This document shows, piece by piece, positions 1 through 12,452 of a stretch of DNA of 64,000 nucleotides. Below the pieces are notes generated by a model. The model had not been told where the DNA came from. It searched no databases and saw nothing but the letters and a program-made list of their open reading frames with translations. The DNA lies in contig CM026559.1 in the NCBI GenBank assembly GCA_015143295.1, positions 20,040,826 to 20,104,825 on the forward strand, written 5' to 3'. How positions within the stretch are numbered: position 1 is the stretch's first letter; the number at the start of each line of letters is the position of its first letter. The position numbers were made by a program, and so were the translations under genes. The stretch comes from Tetracentron sinense. Its lineage: Eukaryota > Streptophyta > Magnoliopsida > Trochodendrales > Trochodendraceae.

Positions 1-1544
1 AAAGCCTTCTCAATCCTTCTTCAAGTTTTCTCAAAGCTTCTTCCTGCTTCCAAGGAGTGTCTTAAGTGCATCACTTCGGAGATTTGATCTCAAACAAGGC
101 AAATACCTTCTACTAGTTAGTTTTGTTATAATTTTATAAGTTAACACACCTACTCTTTAACCTTACTATGATTCAACCTAGAAATAAGGGTTTTAAGGTT
201 GAGTTTTTCAATAAATGGGTAAACATGTCCTATGCTTTGACTTGGTAGTATTTTCCTTGAAGAAACCATGATTCTAAGTAAAATGTGATGAAATAGGCTT
301 AGTAGCCATGATTATTGCTATTTTATAGATATGAATGATGTTACATGACTATGCTTGAATGTTATGGGTTTTCTATGCTTACGATGATGCTCAGAAACTC
401 CACATGATTATGGATAAGGGTTTCTAAGTACATTATGATGCTCTATGATTATATAAGTATGCTTAGAATGTTTTAAGCTTTCCAAGTATTGTAGGATGCT
501 CACAAGTACTCTATGCACTCTATACCTTGTATGACCATTTTCCCATAACCATGATATTTCAAAGTTCATAAGCAAAGAGTTTTAAGAAAGATTCATAGGA
601 AAGAGTTTTTAAGGGAAAAATCTCGTAAGGGAATGTATAACTCACAAGAATTGACAAGGACAAACTTTGGGTTGGTATTTTTAAGATCGGTTACAATTCT
701 CCAAGGATCAAGTCTAAGATCGATTACAAGTCTCTAAGGATCATAAGCTCACAAGGCTCTCATAAAACTCACAAGTGCTCATAAGGCTCACAAGTTCTCA
801 TAAGGCTCATAAGAATCCAATCTAAGATCGTTTCACAAATCTCTAAGGATCGAATCTAAGATCGTTTCACAAGTCTTCAAGGATCAAGTCTAAGATCAGT
901 TACAAGGCTAATAAGAACTCATAAGGTGCTCATAAAAAAAAATCTCATAAGACATGTTTTGGTTTTACGAAAGTTCATAAGATAACGGTTTGGAAAAGAT
1001 GTGCACGGTTAAGTTAAGTTTTGAAGTATGATTTCTATGTTTGGTTTAAAGCATGTATTATGAACTGTTGCGTAATGTTTCGTATGATATTGATGATTAT
1101 ATCATTATTAGCTAGTAGATTATATACGCTGAGTATTTCATACTCAACTGTACATTTTATGTCAGTAGGTCCATTTTATATTTGTGCTCCCGGGTCATAG
1201 GTCGAAGAGGACTACGGGGAGGAGGAGCCAGCAGAGGCTCAGCCAGAGGAGGATAGGAACTTGGATAAGTGGCCTTATCTTGGGTATTATTGAGAGAGGG
1301 TGAGTGAGAGAGATTATATTTTGTATTTTGCTGAGTGGGCATGTGCACTTCAAGGTTATGTAATCTTTTGTACAAACTTGAAATACGGTGTATGTATAAA
1401 AGTAATTTTCAGTTTACACTTCCACTATGTTTGTCACTTGCGCTATATTATTGACTTTTATGTTTTATACAAGATGTTTGTCATGAAAGATTAGTTGCAC
1501 ACAAAGTCACACCTAACTCCTAAGTGAGATTTTTGGGTACGACA
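1..1544 (+). mobile_element. LTR-A: 3' part of a Gypsy-type LTR, cut by window start
   Basis: Its right half aligns by eye with LTR-B: stem-loop at about 1128-1149, an acceptor-like GTAG|GT, an acidic short reading frame, and a G-rich end finishing in GACA. The tract 676-900 holds degenerate repeats of 'ctaagatcg...tcacaag...aaggatc'. The promoter part and left end lie outside the window. It is an old copy. The family call (Ty3/Gypsy) rests on LTR-D, a relative that adjoins a tRNA-Met primer site and a Gypsy gag. Confidence 0.7.
1201..1293 (+). other. Conserved acidic short reading frame inside LTR-A
   Basis: The frame reads VEEDYGEEEP near its start and LDKWPYLGYY before a stop. The same peptide pattern occurs at the same place in the other LTRs (see 40006-40173). 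It has no ATG in this copy. Whether it is translated is unknown. Confidence 0.5.
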
Positions 1545-1804
1545 ATTTTTCTTAAAAAAAAAAAAAAAACATTATTCTTCTAATTTAGTTGTTGACTATC
1601 TTTCTATTTCTCTATTAATAAATAAATATCTATCCCCATTTTGGATGGACTACATTATCTAGTTGTATGATTTTGTATTGAGAACTAAGTTTAAGTATTA
1701 TTTATAGTTTAAATTAATATGAACACGACTAGAGTTCTAAAGATAAACGGAGCTCCCTAAAAAATGGACGTGGTAGGAGTATTTTAAGAATAAAATTTTA
1801 AAAA
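1545..1804. other. AT-rich DNA, nothing recognised
   Basis: A poly-A tract at 1554-1569 follows the LTR end. I see no coding or repeat structure. Confidence 0.5.
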
Positions 1805-2975
1805 ATTGTCTGTCCATAGTACTCCCATTTCTACTCCCCAATGGTGAGGATGAATAATGAGTTGACACACTTTTGACAAAAAGAAAGCCAAGCCATACTG
1901 GACCAAGCCAGACCTTTTATTTTACAATACCTATTATGCCCTAAATTAAAAACTAAGAAAAAAAGACAAAAAAGGACATGGGAGCAAAGGTCTCTTCTCC
2001 TTCCTTTTGATCAGTGAACTGTTTGCTGCCCATTCGCCGCTAAGTTGCTGCCGTGACTTCATCTCTTACATTGTTCCCATTGCGTCGCTGCCGTGCCTTC
2101 GCCTCCAACATTGTTCCCATTGTCGTCGTGCCTTGGCCTCCAACCTTGTTCCCTCTGCGTCATAAACGCACATGATCTTTTGACCATTCAATTGATGTGA
2201 TCTTTACCTTTGATTACGCTATGACCATCCAATCTAGGATTATCCTATCAGGCTGATTTTTGTGCACTCCACACCTTTTCTAGCCTTAGAGACTGAGAAA
2301 CATAGGTGTGTGCCTGTATTTGTAGCATGAAGAGGGACTCTTTCAGGCCTGTAATCAATTGGCTTCGACATGGGGTTACGATTGTGAATATAAAATACTT
2401 ATATGCCCGCAATTCATCAAACATCCGCCTGCCCAATGTTCAATCGTAGCAATATTTTGTATTTGCATCCCTTAAAAGGTTTTGGTCTTGCGCAAACCCT
2501 TTTCTCCAAGTTTTCCTAGCTCTCTTTTTTCCAAGGCAACTTCAACTTGCATATGTGAAGGTTTAGCCTCACCAGATGACTGTTGAGACCAAAACTTAAA
2601 AATAAAAATATTTTGCACTTCTTAAAGTTTTATAAAATAAAATAGTGAAAAAGAAAATCAAGAACGCCATTGAGGGGAAGATGCACCAAACAATATTTTT
2701 TAGTGTTACGGATCGGATCAAATAACACGCTGGTCCAAAGGAAGGAGAAGAGAGCTTCGTTCCCCAATCATCTCCCTTCATTTTTTTTAGTTTTAAATTG
2801 AAGGCATACTAGGTATTATAAATAAAAGGTCTGGCTTGGCTCAATGTGATTTAGCTTTCTTTTTGTCAAAAGTGTGTCACCTCAAGATTCATCCTCGCCC
2901 TTAATAGTTAGCTTTGAGAGGTTAAAATTTACGGGTATAAATGGGAGCATTTATGAGAGTACAAGAGACTGACTC
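1805..2975. mobile_element. Long-TIR DNA transposon, MULE-like, non-autonomous
   Basis: The left arm (about 1811-2017) is the reverse complement of the right arm (about 2725-2972). Shared blocks include 'gacacacttttgacaaaaag', 'ccaagccagaccttttat' and 'tctcttctccttccttt'. Arms of roughly 200 bp around a core of about 700 bp are typical of Mutator-like elements. A-rich strings flank both ends ('tttaaaaaa' and 'cttaaaaaa') and could be a 9-bp TSD, but this is weak. No transposase is present. Confidence 0.6.
2047..2160 (+). repeat. Three degenerate repeats inside the long-TIR element
   Basis: Units of about 40 bp carry 'gctgccgtg.cttc' followed by 'acattgttcccattg'. They are GC-richer than the surroundings, so this may be a captured host fragment, but no product is recognisable. 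Confidence 0.5.
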
Positions 2976-4494
2976 TTAAAAAAAATATACGGCCAAAAAT
3001 GCCCTTCTTTTGTTTCGTAATTTGCAAAATATTCCTCTTCTTTCACTTTTTTTTTTCTTAATTTTGTTTTTAGTAAAATTTGCACTTTGCAACTTATAAT
3101 TTTACTAACATGCCCAGCCTATTATTAGTGATGGGGCACACAAGATCCGTAGCCTGTGTGCTAAGTTGTACACAATGTGGTCGTGTTTTTATTCCTTCTA
3201 TGATTGATTTTATGGTAAACTTTTATAACTTCATCTAGAAGGACTCAATTGTGGGCCATTCACTATATGATCAAATTAATGGCCCCAATGACTTTGAAAT
3301 TCGAATGTATCAAAACTTCTGTGGAGATGGGTAACACGAGATCTTTCGTTTTCTTTGATTTAAGGAGAGGATTAGAGGAAGAAGAAGAGAACAGTTGCGT
3401 GTGGTTTGGGGGGTGTTGCACGTCCCCGAGGGAATAGTCAGGTGCTCTAAGAGGCCTAGATACACCCTCTGTTTCCAAAAAAAAAAAAAAACATGTCGTG
3501 CACTTTTAGTTACAGTATATTTAGTACAACATGCAAGTGTCGGAGACAATCTTGTCCCACTTTCTGGCCATTTGAAAAACCGAAAACAATAGTGTTGGGC
3601 TCTTGGGGCCTATTAAAGCTTAAAATAGAAGTCTTATTTATTGAAATAATTATTTTCAGTTAGCAATATCAGGGCCCTCCTAAGTCCTATCAATTAACTA
3701 TTAAATAATTATATTCATTTCCAACTCAATCAACCGGCCAAATTCCTCACAACTGGATTGACAGTATATAGAGCCATACATGTAGCTCGAAGATCGGATG
3801 TAATTATATGTTGGTTGCTGAGAAAATAAGTAAAAACAAGGAAAAAAAAAGAAAATTTGACAAAATACAGCTAGCAATTGCATTAGAAATCTAAATTTTT
3901 TTTTCCATGTTTTCACCTATTTTCTCGACAACCAAACATAGCAAAGTTAAATAGATTTTGTTTGCGATGACAGGAACATATATAAATGTCTCTCTCATAC
4001 ATAAGATTTTGTTATGGTTTTGCTAATTCAAGCCTTTTCCAATCAAGGAAAGGATGTCAATGAAATTCGCACCACAGCACGCCTCCTGCATACTAAACTA
4101 TATATTGAAATAGTCAACTACAACACCGGCCATGGTGAGTGTCTGTTGAAGTGAAGAGGCTTAAAATAATTTATGGGCGATTCAGACCTCTTAACAACCC
4201 CATCGGATAATCTGAAAAAGTCTGATATGTTGCTTTCTTTTGGATTATCAGAGCATCATGATGAACTGTTTCGCCAAATGTTGTTTGTGGGGTCGCAGCG
4301 CACTCCCTGCATATATTTTGCGTCATGGATCTTTTGCAATTCTGCTCTTCTATTATGGGGGTGTTTGGTTGTTATGATTGTACCTTGTGTTCTGGTTGAT
4401 CATCAGTTTAGACTATATCTCTGGTTCAATTTTATGGGTTTACTTAAATGGCAATTACATAATTTTACATCTTTGTGCAGGCATTTTGCTAAAA
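2976..4494. other. Intergenic DNA with a short SINE tail
   Basis: Poly-T and poly-A tracts occur at 3048-3057, 3478-3492 and 3841-3849. Apart from the SINE tail at 3405-3494 I see no supported gene. Confidence 0.4.
3405..3494 (+). mobile_element. SINE 3' fragment with poly-A
   Basis: The segment with 'gtgctctaagaggcct' and 'acaccctctgtttcc' followed by about 15 A matches the 3' half of the SINE at 4495-4682 in the opposite orientation. The tRNA-like head is missing. Confidence 0.5.
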
Positions 4495-4682
4495 GAATTT
4501 TTTTGGGTTACAAGGGTGTCCGGGCCTCTTAGAGCAAACTAGTCCCCCGGGCACGTGTAGAGCCCCCAACCACAAGCGCTAGGTAAGTAGGGCTATATCC
4601 CTGAAGGTGGCCAATAGGGGGAAGGGAATCGAACTCAAGACTTCCGCTTCCTAAGGTGTGGCCTTGGCCAGCACACACACCC
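4495..4682 (-). mobile_element. tRNA-derived SINE
   Basis: On the minus strand the element has a B-box-like 'gagttcgattcc' near its head, then the tail motif 'ctctaagaggcccggacac' and a short A-rich end at about 4497-4503. Length near 190 bp fits a plant SINE. Confidence 0.6.
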
Positions 4683-5269
4683 CTATTTTTATTTTATTCT
4701 GGAAGAAGAAAAAAAAGAACTCGTTGCAACCCTAATTTTCACTTGAAATAGTGAAAGGACCTCTCTAATGTGTGATTGTGTGCCCAGCCACCTCCCTTAA
4801 AGGGAAGCAGCAGTTGCCTTTTCCTATGTTATTGGGTATTTGGTTTGTTAGATAAAAAAAAAGAAAAAAAAGGGAAGTAACTTGCTGAATTTCTGTTACC
4901 AAACACAGCTACTGCATGAATTATTGTGATAGGAACTGATCAATGAATGTAATATCCTTCCTGGTACGCTGCACGTATTTATGAGAACCAACGGACCACC
5001 TCTCGGAACCTCACATGGTATATGATAATGCAATAATTTTAATGCAGTGCTAAAGAGGGCCTGCAGTTGATTTAATGATATGACAATGGGAGGACGAAGG
5101 GGAATCTTTATGTGCAACCATTTTTTATTTTTTATTTATTTATTTATTTATTTTTTTTTTGTGTAGGCATCATTAAAGATTGGGAGAACTGAGATGCATA
5201 AATGATTAATCTCACCTTAGAAGTAGCAATGCTTAAGATAACAAAAATAACGGCCCTAACAGTAAGGGA

Positions 5270-5437
5270 CTTTGTAGGTGCCTCCTAGTTTTGATGGTAA
5301 AGTCTCTTGGCGACGTACCTGATATTGAATCTCACCTACGTCAGGGTTAAGGAGGGGAGTGGGGGTGAGGGGAGTACTACCCCTCATTGACTAGCCCAAG
5401 GTCCACGTGACCTCCAATGGACCAAAAAACAAAAACT
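5270..5437 (+). mobile_element. SINE-like element
   Basis: The head reads 'gatggtaaagtctcttgg' and then 'gatattgaatctca', resembling degenerate A and B boxes at tRNA spacing. The end is A-rich ('ccaaaaaacaaaaac'). Confidence 0.45.
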
Positions 5438-5479
5438 GCAGTAAGGGACTTTGAGATCTAATTAAGGAAATGTTTAACG

Positions 5480-5660
5480 GATTGTGTGCATCCTCATTGG
5501 TCCATGCCGCCTTTTTAACACTTATAAACTGAGGTTAAGATTCACTGAGCACTATGGTTTACCCATCCAACTTGGTTTTTGGAAAATAAAAATATTAACA
5601 TTAATTTAATTAAACTTAACCATTGTTAAAAGGAGATTAAAAAGGAGACGAGGGTCGACA
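5480..5660. mobile_element. Decayed foldback MITE
   Basis: It contains 'gaggttaagattcactgagc' and 'ggtttttggaaaataaa', as in the MITEs at 13185-13660, 57031-57800 and 60779-61128. The right arm is mostly lost. Confidence 0.4.
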
Positions 5661-6065
5661 ACTACATAGCGAAATGCTGGTCGGCTACTCATTGCTCATT
5701 TATTTATCCTTATAAAATCGTTCAAACGGTCGGAGCAACGATGACTTCTTTAAACTTCTTTTTTCCAAATAAATATTTTATTATTAAGATATAATATTTT
5801 ATATATTTGGATTTTTTTCACATACTAAGACACACCAATACACACATCATACACGCCGAGGCCACAAGGCTAACTCCCAAAAACTCTCAAAAAAGAAAGA
5901 AATGTGAGGCTAAATAAGGGCTCACTCACAATAGAAACCCACCGAGAGACTAAACTCATTAAGTGTTTTTTTTTATAACATATACGTACTTTATACACCA
6001 CACAACACACACACCCTGGTCATAATGTCAGCTCCCACACAAACCCTATGGGCACCAACATTTAT

Positions 6066-6541
6066 GAAGAGAGCAATGCTAGGTCCACTTTCTGGTAGTT
6101 CACTTTCCCCTATAAAAAAAGTTAAAAAAAGTTTAAAAAAAATGACACTTTTCATATGTCCTACCACATTTATTTTGTCTTCTTATATCTTTACTATTAT
6201 AATGTGAGAGGGAGGTCTAGATTTTTCTAAAATTCCTAAACTATCCTAATGTAAAACAAAACTTTGATTTAATATTCTACTTTAATGTGTTAATGTTTTA
6301 TTGTAATTCTCAAATTATCCCTTATCTATTTAAGGAATAGAATTACAGCCAATTGTGATTGAACTCGGGGAGAGTTCAATTGCACCCGCAAGTTAACATG
6401 TGTTCTTTTTAACTAATATTAATTGTGGTTAACTCCTTCCCCTCACTCTGATGTGGATCGCACGTGCCACCCGCTAGTATACAAATAAGTAAAATAGTTG
6501 GACAACCGGAAAGTAGACATAACATTACTCTTAAGAAGAAT
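6066..6541. mobile_element. MITE with about 35-bp terminal inverted repeats
   Basis: The left end 'gagcaatgctaggtccactt' pairs with the right end, which reads 'gagtaatgttatgtctactt' on the minus strand. There is no coding capacity. TSDs are not clear, so the superfamily is open. Confidence 0.5.
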
Positions 6542-8340
6542 AGACTGGTGTAATGATTGCAAATATCCCGTTGAGCGCCCCCATTGATCCAATTCATCTA
6601 TCACTAATATTTGAGGGAACTCTAAAAGATTGATAATAGTTACCTTTAGTAATGTGACAGGTAAAAAGAAAAAAATTGATGCTTGATTGCTCGTGTGTTT
6701 GCATGCTGTTAAACTAGGTTTGGTCTGATTCCAATCTCATAAGATACATAGCCAATTCTAACGAATGTGACCCCTTTAGCTAGAAATTAAAACTAGTTTA
6801 GGTTTCATTTCTTTAGTAAGTTACTACTATTATTTTGATAATTTTATATAGTAAGTGTCTTTGCATTCTTGTTGCTATTGTAGGATTTAGAAAGCCACAA
6901 TTGATAGCTAGGTTTGATGATTGATTTTGGAATATTGTAATATTTATGGAGGAATGCATGTTTCTAATTTGATGTGATTCCACAATTAGCAAGTTGTTTT
7001 TCTTTTCTTTTTTTTATGGCAAGCAAGTTGTCAATGGTAATATTCTATTTTTCGAATGAAACTGATTTTCAAAATTAGTGTAGATTTCGGGGTAGGTAAA
7101 CTACTTTTACTGGATGTCGAAGGATACACACTTTCCCTTCGCACAAGTAAATTTCTTACCCAAATATACACTTTGACTACTCGCCTTATGCATTGGTTAG
7201 ATTCAAAGTTTCTATTCTACCATATTAAAATATTAAAATAAGGGCGTTTTCATTTTAAAAAAATTTAAATTAGGGTTTTTCTAATTTAGAATGGTGTTAA
7301 ATCTCATGTTTATTCTCCTTATCCTAAGGTCTTAGGTTCAATTCTCAGAGAAATTATTGTGCAAAAATGCAATCTTTGGAGTCTTATCATTATCATTTTG
7401 TGCTGCTATTGATGTCTAAATAGATTTAGAAATGGTATGAAATTGATAGCTAGCCTGACTTGGGTTTATTTAAGACTCAATTCTGGCCTTAGATTTCATA
7501 TCTGAAGTCATAATAGAGTATCCAGTGAAAAGAAGGCATTAGCCCTATATATTTAATTTTTTTTCCTGTCATTCTGAATCCAAATTTGATTAGCTATCAC
7601 TTGGGATTTAGGAGAAATTCGCCTTCTTGTGGAAGAGTTAGCTATCTAAATGTACTTTTTATCTTGCAAACCTTACACTTATGTTCTTCAATGTTAAAAC
7701 ATATAGGTTGATCCATATAGATCTCTTCCTCGTATATCTATTGAGAAATGTTGTCTTAATGTTCATTTAGAGGAGTTTGGGGTCCAAATGTGCCACTATA
7801 GCTAAACAAAAACAAATTGAGGTGCGTATGCCTATAAGAAAAGGACAAAGGACTTATGGTATGTCTCACACCACTTATCCTTTGTCCTTTTCCCCTACAA
7901 GGGTCAGGTCTACTCGGAGGAAAATCGGTCTCTCACTCCCCTATATTACCTAATTTATCCAGATATTCCTATTGCATCAATCACAACGATTCAACCATGT
8001 CTCCAATATTTGGTTCAGAAAATATGTACTTAGATGCTAGTTTCTTACCTACCAACATACCACTAGCCATTTAATTCCCAAACTAGGGTGAATCAAACAA
8101 AACAAATTTGTGAATTGGATTAATGGATTCATTATGATTCAAAATCCGTTCTTAACGCTTCGTGAAACCAAAACAATTTGCCTATTTTAGCAAATTGAGT
8201 ACGGATTTTGGATTCTATAGAACTCAATCTTTTTTCAGTAATGTCAAATTGACTGAATAATCATAACCATAACCATACAATGACTTACGTTTCTTTTAAA
8301 GTATAACACATTCTTAGGCTGTGTCTACTTCCCACCAATT
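6542..8340. other. AT-rich intergenic DNA
   Basis: I see no supported gene. A tRNA-B-box-like 'aggttcaattctc' at about 7328 may be a SINE remnant. Confidence 0.4.
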
Positions 8341-8495
8341 GAAATGTGGTGCGGTGGTGGGGTGTGGCTTCTCTCAAGTGAGAAGTCTTGGGATCAAATC
8401 CCCCTAATCCTCCGAGCGATGAGTTGCAAGAACTCCAATGCTCAAGCTAACCACTGACAACTAACCGTAGGTAAATGATATCCGAAGTAAAAAAT
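8341..8495 (+). mobile_element. SINE-like element
   Basis: 'gtggtgcggtggtggggtgt' resembles an A-box region, and 'tgggatcaaatcccc' about 45 bp later resembles a B box. An A/T-rich end follows. Confidence 0.5.
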
Positions 8496-9209
8496 ATATA
8501 TATATTCGGGGAACACTAACCTTATTGAAGGAGGTCCTAGGATCAAGTCGCAAATGACAGAATTCTCAATAGATTAGTAACAGTTCTCCTCGGTTGATGT
8601 AGTGGTCGAGCCCACTCACCACCAATGTCTAATAATGACAATGACAACAATTAGATAAATTATACCTTATACTAAAAAAAAAAGGAAAAAAATGTAAGGG
8701 TCAACGGTAACCAACACCTGAGAGACTTTTATTGTAGTGCCATATGCAATTCCTTAGAAGTAAACAATAACAAATGAATACCTAAGTATATTTTCTCTTT
8801 ATCACATACATGATTGATGAACTGAAAGAGTTAGGTTCAATGTATTACAAGCACCAGGTTCAACAATGTCGCCAGTTGGCCCCTCGCTCAGTGTAGCGAC
8901 CTGAACAACTAATAATGAACTGAATCTAATGATATGGTTTCTCTAGATAACTTGTTGTCGCGAACTATTGGAGCCCAAATTGTGTCAAACTTCTCTCTCT
9001 CTCTATACTTTGCACGTGGGCCGGTGGTATACATGGCCAAAAATGCCATAATTGCCATGTTAGATGGTATTCTATTGTCCAAACCTTGTACTATGTGGAG
9101 ACATTGTAAACCTGCCCACAACCACTTTTTAAGTGGTGGAGACAATTCCACCAGATGAGGGAAGAATCCATGATTCTGGATCCCTTTGCCCACCTGGTTA
9201 TCATGTGTC
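8496..9209. other. Intergenic DNA before the solo LTR
   Basis: No feature is supported. The open frame on the minus strand here has no family signature and runs into the LTR at 9210. Confidence 0.4.
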
Positions 9210-11394
9210 TGTTGGATATATATATGCCCTCGAAAGCCAATAAGAGACTTTTCTATGTTGATTAGACAAACATCATATTCACACAACCAACTATAAAAGG
9301 TATTTATATTAACTACTGTCTCATATGATGATGACATAAAGTTTCATAGGTAACATTGTAGGAAAATCATGCAAAGGTTGCGAAGAGATATGATTTTCCG
9401 GTTCCTTGTAAACCTAATATTGTTCGAAGCCTCTAGAGTACTGGTTGGGCGCCGTACTTCATCATGGCTTGCACATGTGTAGTTCTATGAGATAGTGTGA
9501 TGAATCTCATTCACAGAGAGTGGTAACTCTTGACTAACATGTGAGTATATGTAGCAAGTACATAATACTGAACGGGGTCACTAGTGGATACCCTATGGAA
9601 TACACTGTCAGATTGTATTAGGGTTATCCATTTGACAAATTGTCCTTAGACCTGAGAGGTTAACATTTTCTCAGACATTTGTCTATATGGCTTTGATGTG
9701 CCAATCGGCAATGTCCAATACACAGGACTAACTCCGGGTACGTTGGGTCATGTACACTATGTTTGGAGAAGTGTGTAAACACTCAATAAGGAATCCACAA
9801 CTCCTTAATTGGAGATAATGATATCCAGGTGATACTTGTTGAACTGAACTGTTAAATCCAGTACTGGTGCTTTTCGGTAAAATAGTCTTTATCGAAGTTG
9901 ATATTTTTAATATGGAAAAGTATATATAAATATATATGTCAGTTCTTTTCTAATGTTTTCTTCAAAAGTATTTTGGAGGTTCAGTTCAATGAAAAGTAAT
10001 CATGAGAAAGAGTTCTATTCATAAGCTAGGGACTAAGACAGTGGAATAGTTCCAATCCCGGAAGCTTACAAGTGATATCGGAATGTGGAATGATTTATTT
10101 GTAAATATATTGTGAGATGGTACTTACAAGCAATTCTCTAATTTCTGGAGGTTAATCACATTGTGTTAATGGACATTAATTGTGATTGGTGGAAGTTCAG
10201 GGACTTAGATAACATTCTATGATCCTAATGGAGTTTTAGGAAAGATGTTTCTTAGTAACAATGCTTCAACCAAAAAGGTGAAGTACTTGGTCCCACAACC
10301 GGAAATAGGAGATCCCTTTAGATCCCACACACAAGGACCTTCTTAAAGTATTTAATTTAATTTATAATTAAATTAATTAATTTCTCTAAGTAATCACTAT
10401 ATGGTATAGTGAAGCTCTAAAAGGTGGAATCACATTAGATGTGAAAAACCAAATGGGTAGGACCCATTGGGAATTATTATAAAAGAATAATTCAAGTGAC
10501 CAAGAAGGGTTTTGGAAACCCTTTGGGCGTGTGGAGTGGGACCCACCTAGGGTGGGACGCCCACTTTATGGAGGAAGTTTTATTTTAATTAGTTTCTAAT
10601 TAATTAACACCTTATTGGATAAGGTTAGTTAGTTAGTTAGTTAGTTACTAATTAAAGATTCCCTAATTGTTAGGGATTCCATTAGTTAGTTACTAATTCA
10701 AGATTCCTTATTGGATAAAGATAAGATTAGTTACTAATGGATAAGGTTGGTTTCTTTTAAGATTAATCCTAATTGGATTAGGAGAATAATCAATAAAGGA
10801 AACTATTGAGGAATCCTAATTGGATTAGGATAAGGTTAATGAATTATAATTGGATTACAATTCAAGCAACCAAGAGAGAACTTATATAAAGGATTGGATG
10901 CCCAGCCCTTTAATATACATAAATCTCCAGAATTTTTTCTTCTCTCCCTCTCCTAAAAAAAAACCTCACGCCCTCCCCTCTCTCTCCTTGAGGTGTACGG
11001 TCACACCCATCTCTCTCTTCTTTTTGTCTTCTTGATTGGATCTTGAGGAAAAGCAAGAATTCATCTTGTTCATCAAGAAAGGTTCTTGATCAATAAAGAT
11101 TGGATCTTTATTCAAGATTCCTAGAGCTGGAAATTTGGAAGGGTCATTAGCTTCCATTAGAGAAAGCTTTAAAGGAAAAAGAAGGTTCGTGTGAATCGAC
11201 AGGAGACTTGACACTTGTGAAGTTTTGCGAGTACTATTCTAACGTGGATTTGACTTAACAATTTCAAAGTCGCAAAGGTGAATGTTATTCTAACCTTCAT
11301 TGAATAAAATCAATTAGAATCTTAGTCAGATCTTGGGATTCGATGTATGCCCCCCAAGAACTGTGTTTCTAAAATTAAAAGAGGCATACTTTCA
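9210..11394 (+). mobile_element. LTR-P: solo LTR of an unassigned LTR retrotransposon
   Basis: It starts TGTTGGATAT, ends ACTTTCA, and is flanked by a perfect 5-bp duplication GTGTC (9205-9209 and 11395-11399). A TATA box ('cttatataaagg', about 10871) precedes a pyrimidine-rich leader, which fixes the orientation. No second LTR or internal region is present, so it is probably a recombination remnant. Superfamily uncertain; Copia is a guess. Confidence 0.8.
10600..10860 (+). repeat. Degenerate repeats upstream of the LTR-P TATA box
   Basis: Repeated short motifs include (ttag)n at 10625-10646 and at least five variants of 'cctaattggattagga' or 'ccttattggataagg'. The second motif is partly self-complementary. 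It lies just upstream of the promoter. Confidence 0.6.
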
Positions 11395-11461
11395 GTGTCT
11401 GCTTAGGCCTTTTGAGCATTGTCAAAAGGGTGAATATAAATGAACATAACAATGGGAAGGT

Positions 11462-11462
<1 letters not shown>

Positions 11463-11487
<25 letters not shown>
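11463..11487 (+). repeat. (GA)n microsatellite
   Basis: About 13 GA units. Confidence 0.85.
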
Positions 11488-11492
<5 letters not shown>

Positions 11493-11643
11493 AGTGTTAC
11501 CCTATTGAGAAGATTCATAGGAATGGGCATGGTCTTTGACAAAGATTTTGTATAGCAATTTCACAAGTGTGACACCAAATAGAAATAGATAAAGTACACC
11601 TATATATGGATGTATCCTCTAATCAGATTTGTTTCCTTTTGAA

Positions 11644-12444
11644 TAGGGTTGTCAAAGGGCCGGGCCAGGGCAGACAGGACCTAGGTTTTTCTGGGCCCGG
11701 CCTTCATTTATCGGGGTGAGGCCCTAGTCCTCAGAGAGGGCCTGAAGTGGCTAGGCCCAAGTGCTACCCTCAATGACTAGGACTGGACTAGGGTCGGGCC
11801 AAGCCGAAAGAACAAGAAAAATATTATGTTTTGCCGATTTTTTTTCTATATTAACTTATGGACAATTCTCCTTCTTTATTCGGGCTTGTGACCAGCAATG
11901 TAATTCAAAGAGCGACACAATAAAGTTTTAGCACCATTAAATTATCGGTATTAGTGCACTCATTAATTGTTATCATTAAATTGTAATTGGTATTAATATT
12001 GTTATATTTATTGAAAAAAGTTACAACTTACAAGTAATAACATTACAAGATAATAGAAAAAGATATCACTATTAGTTTGTTATATATACACAAAGTAAGT
12101 CTTAGCATTAGATTTTTTTCATACAAGTTACAATGTTAGAAAGGTTATATATAGAAAGATACTATATTATAATGTTAATACGATACACATGCGCAAAGTA
12201 ACACTTAGCCTCTTATGTAATTATAAGTATTAAGTTATTATATTATATATGTAATATATTATGTAATATTATATATGGTATAAAATAAGAAGTGGAGAGT
12301 CGGGCCGGACCGGACCGAGTAATTACCAAGCCTTGCCCTCAAATAAGAGGCCTTTCAATATTAAGCCGGCCAGCTCGGCCTTGGGCTTTACAAAGCCCTC
12401 TATTACATATTATATATATGTAAAGGGTCGGATTGACAGCCCTA
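11644..12444. mobile_element. hAT-type non-autonomous DNA transposon
   Basis: The ends are inverted: left 'tagggttgtcaaagggcc', right 'gggtcggattgacagcccta'. A perfect 8-bp duplication CTTTTGAA lies at 11636-11643 and 12445-12452, diagnostic of hAT. Subterminal DNA is rich in GGGCC and GGCCC and the core is very AT-rich. There is no transposase. A sister copy of almost the same length is at 52661-53471. Confidence 0.88.
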
Positions 12445-12452
12445 CTTTTGAA

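Noticed and set aside
4173-4532. Open frame of 119 codons on the plus strand
   Set aside because: No family signature, hydrophobic low-complexity composition, and it runs into a SINE of opposite orientation.
8909-9337. Open frame of 142 codons on the minus strand
   Set aside because: It crosses the left end of the TSD-defined solo LTR-P, so it cannot be one old gene.
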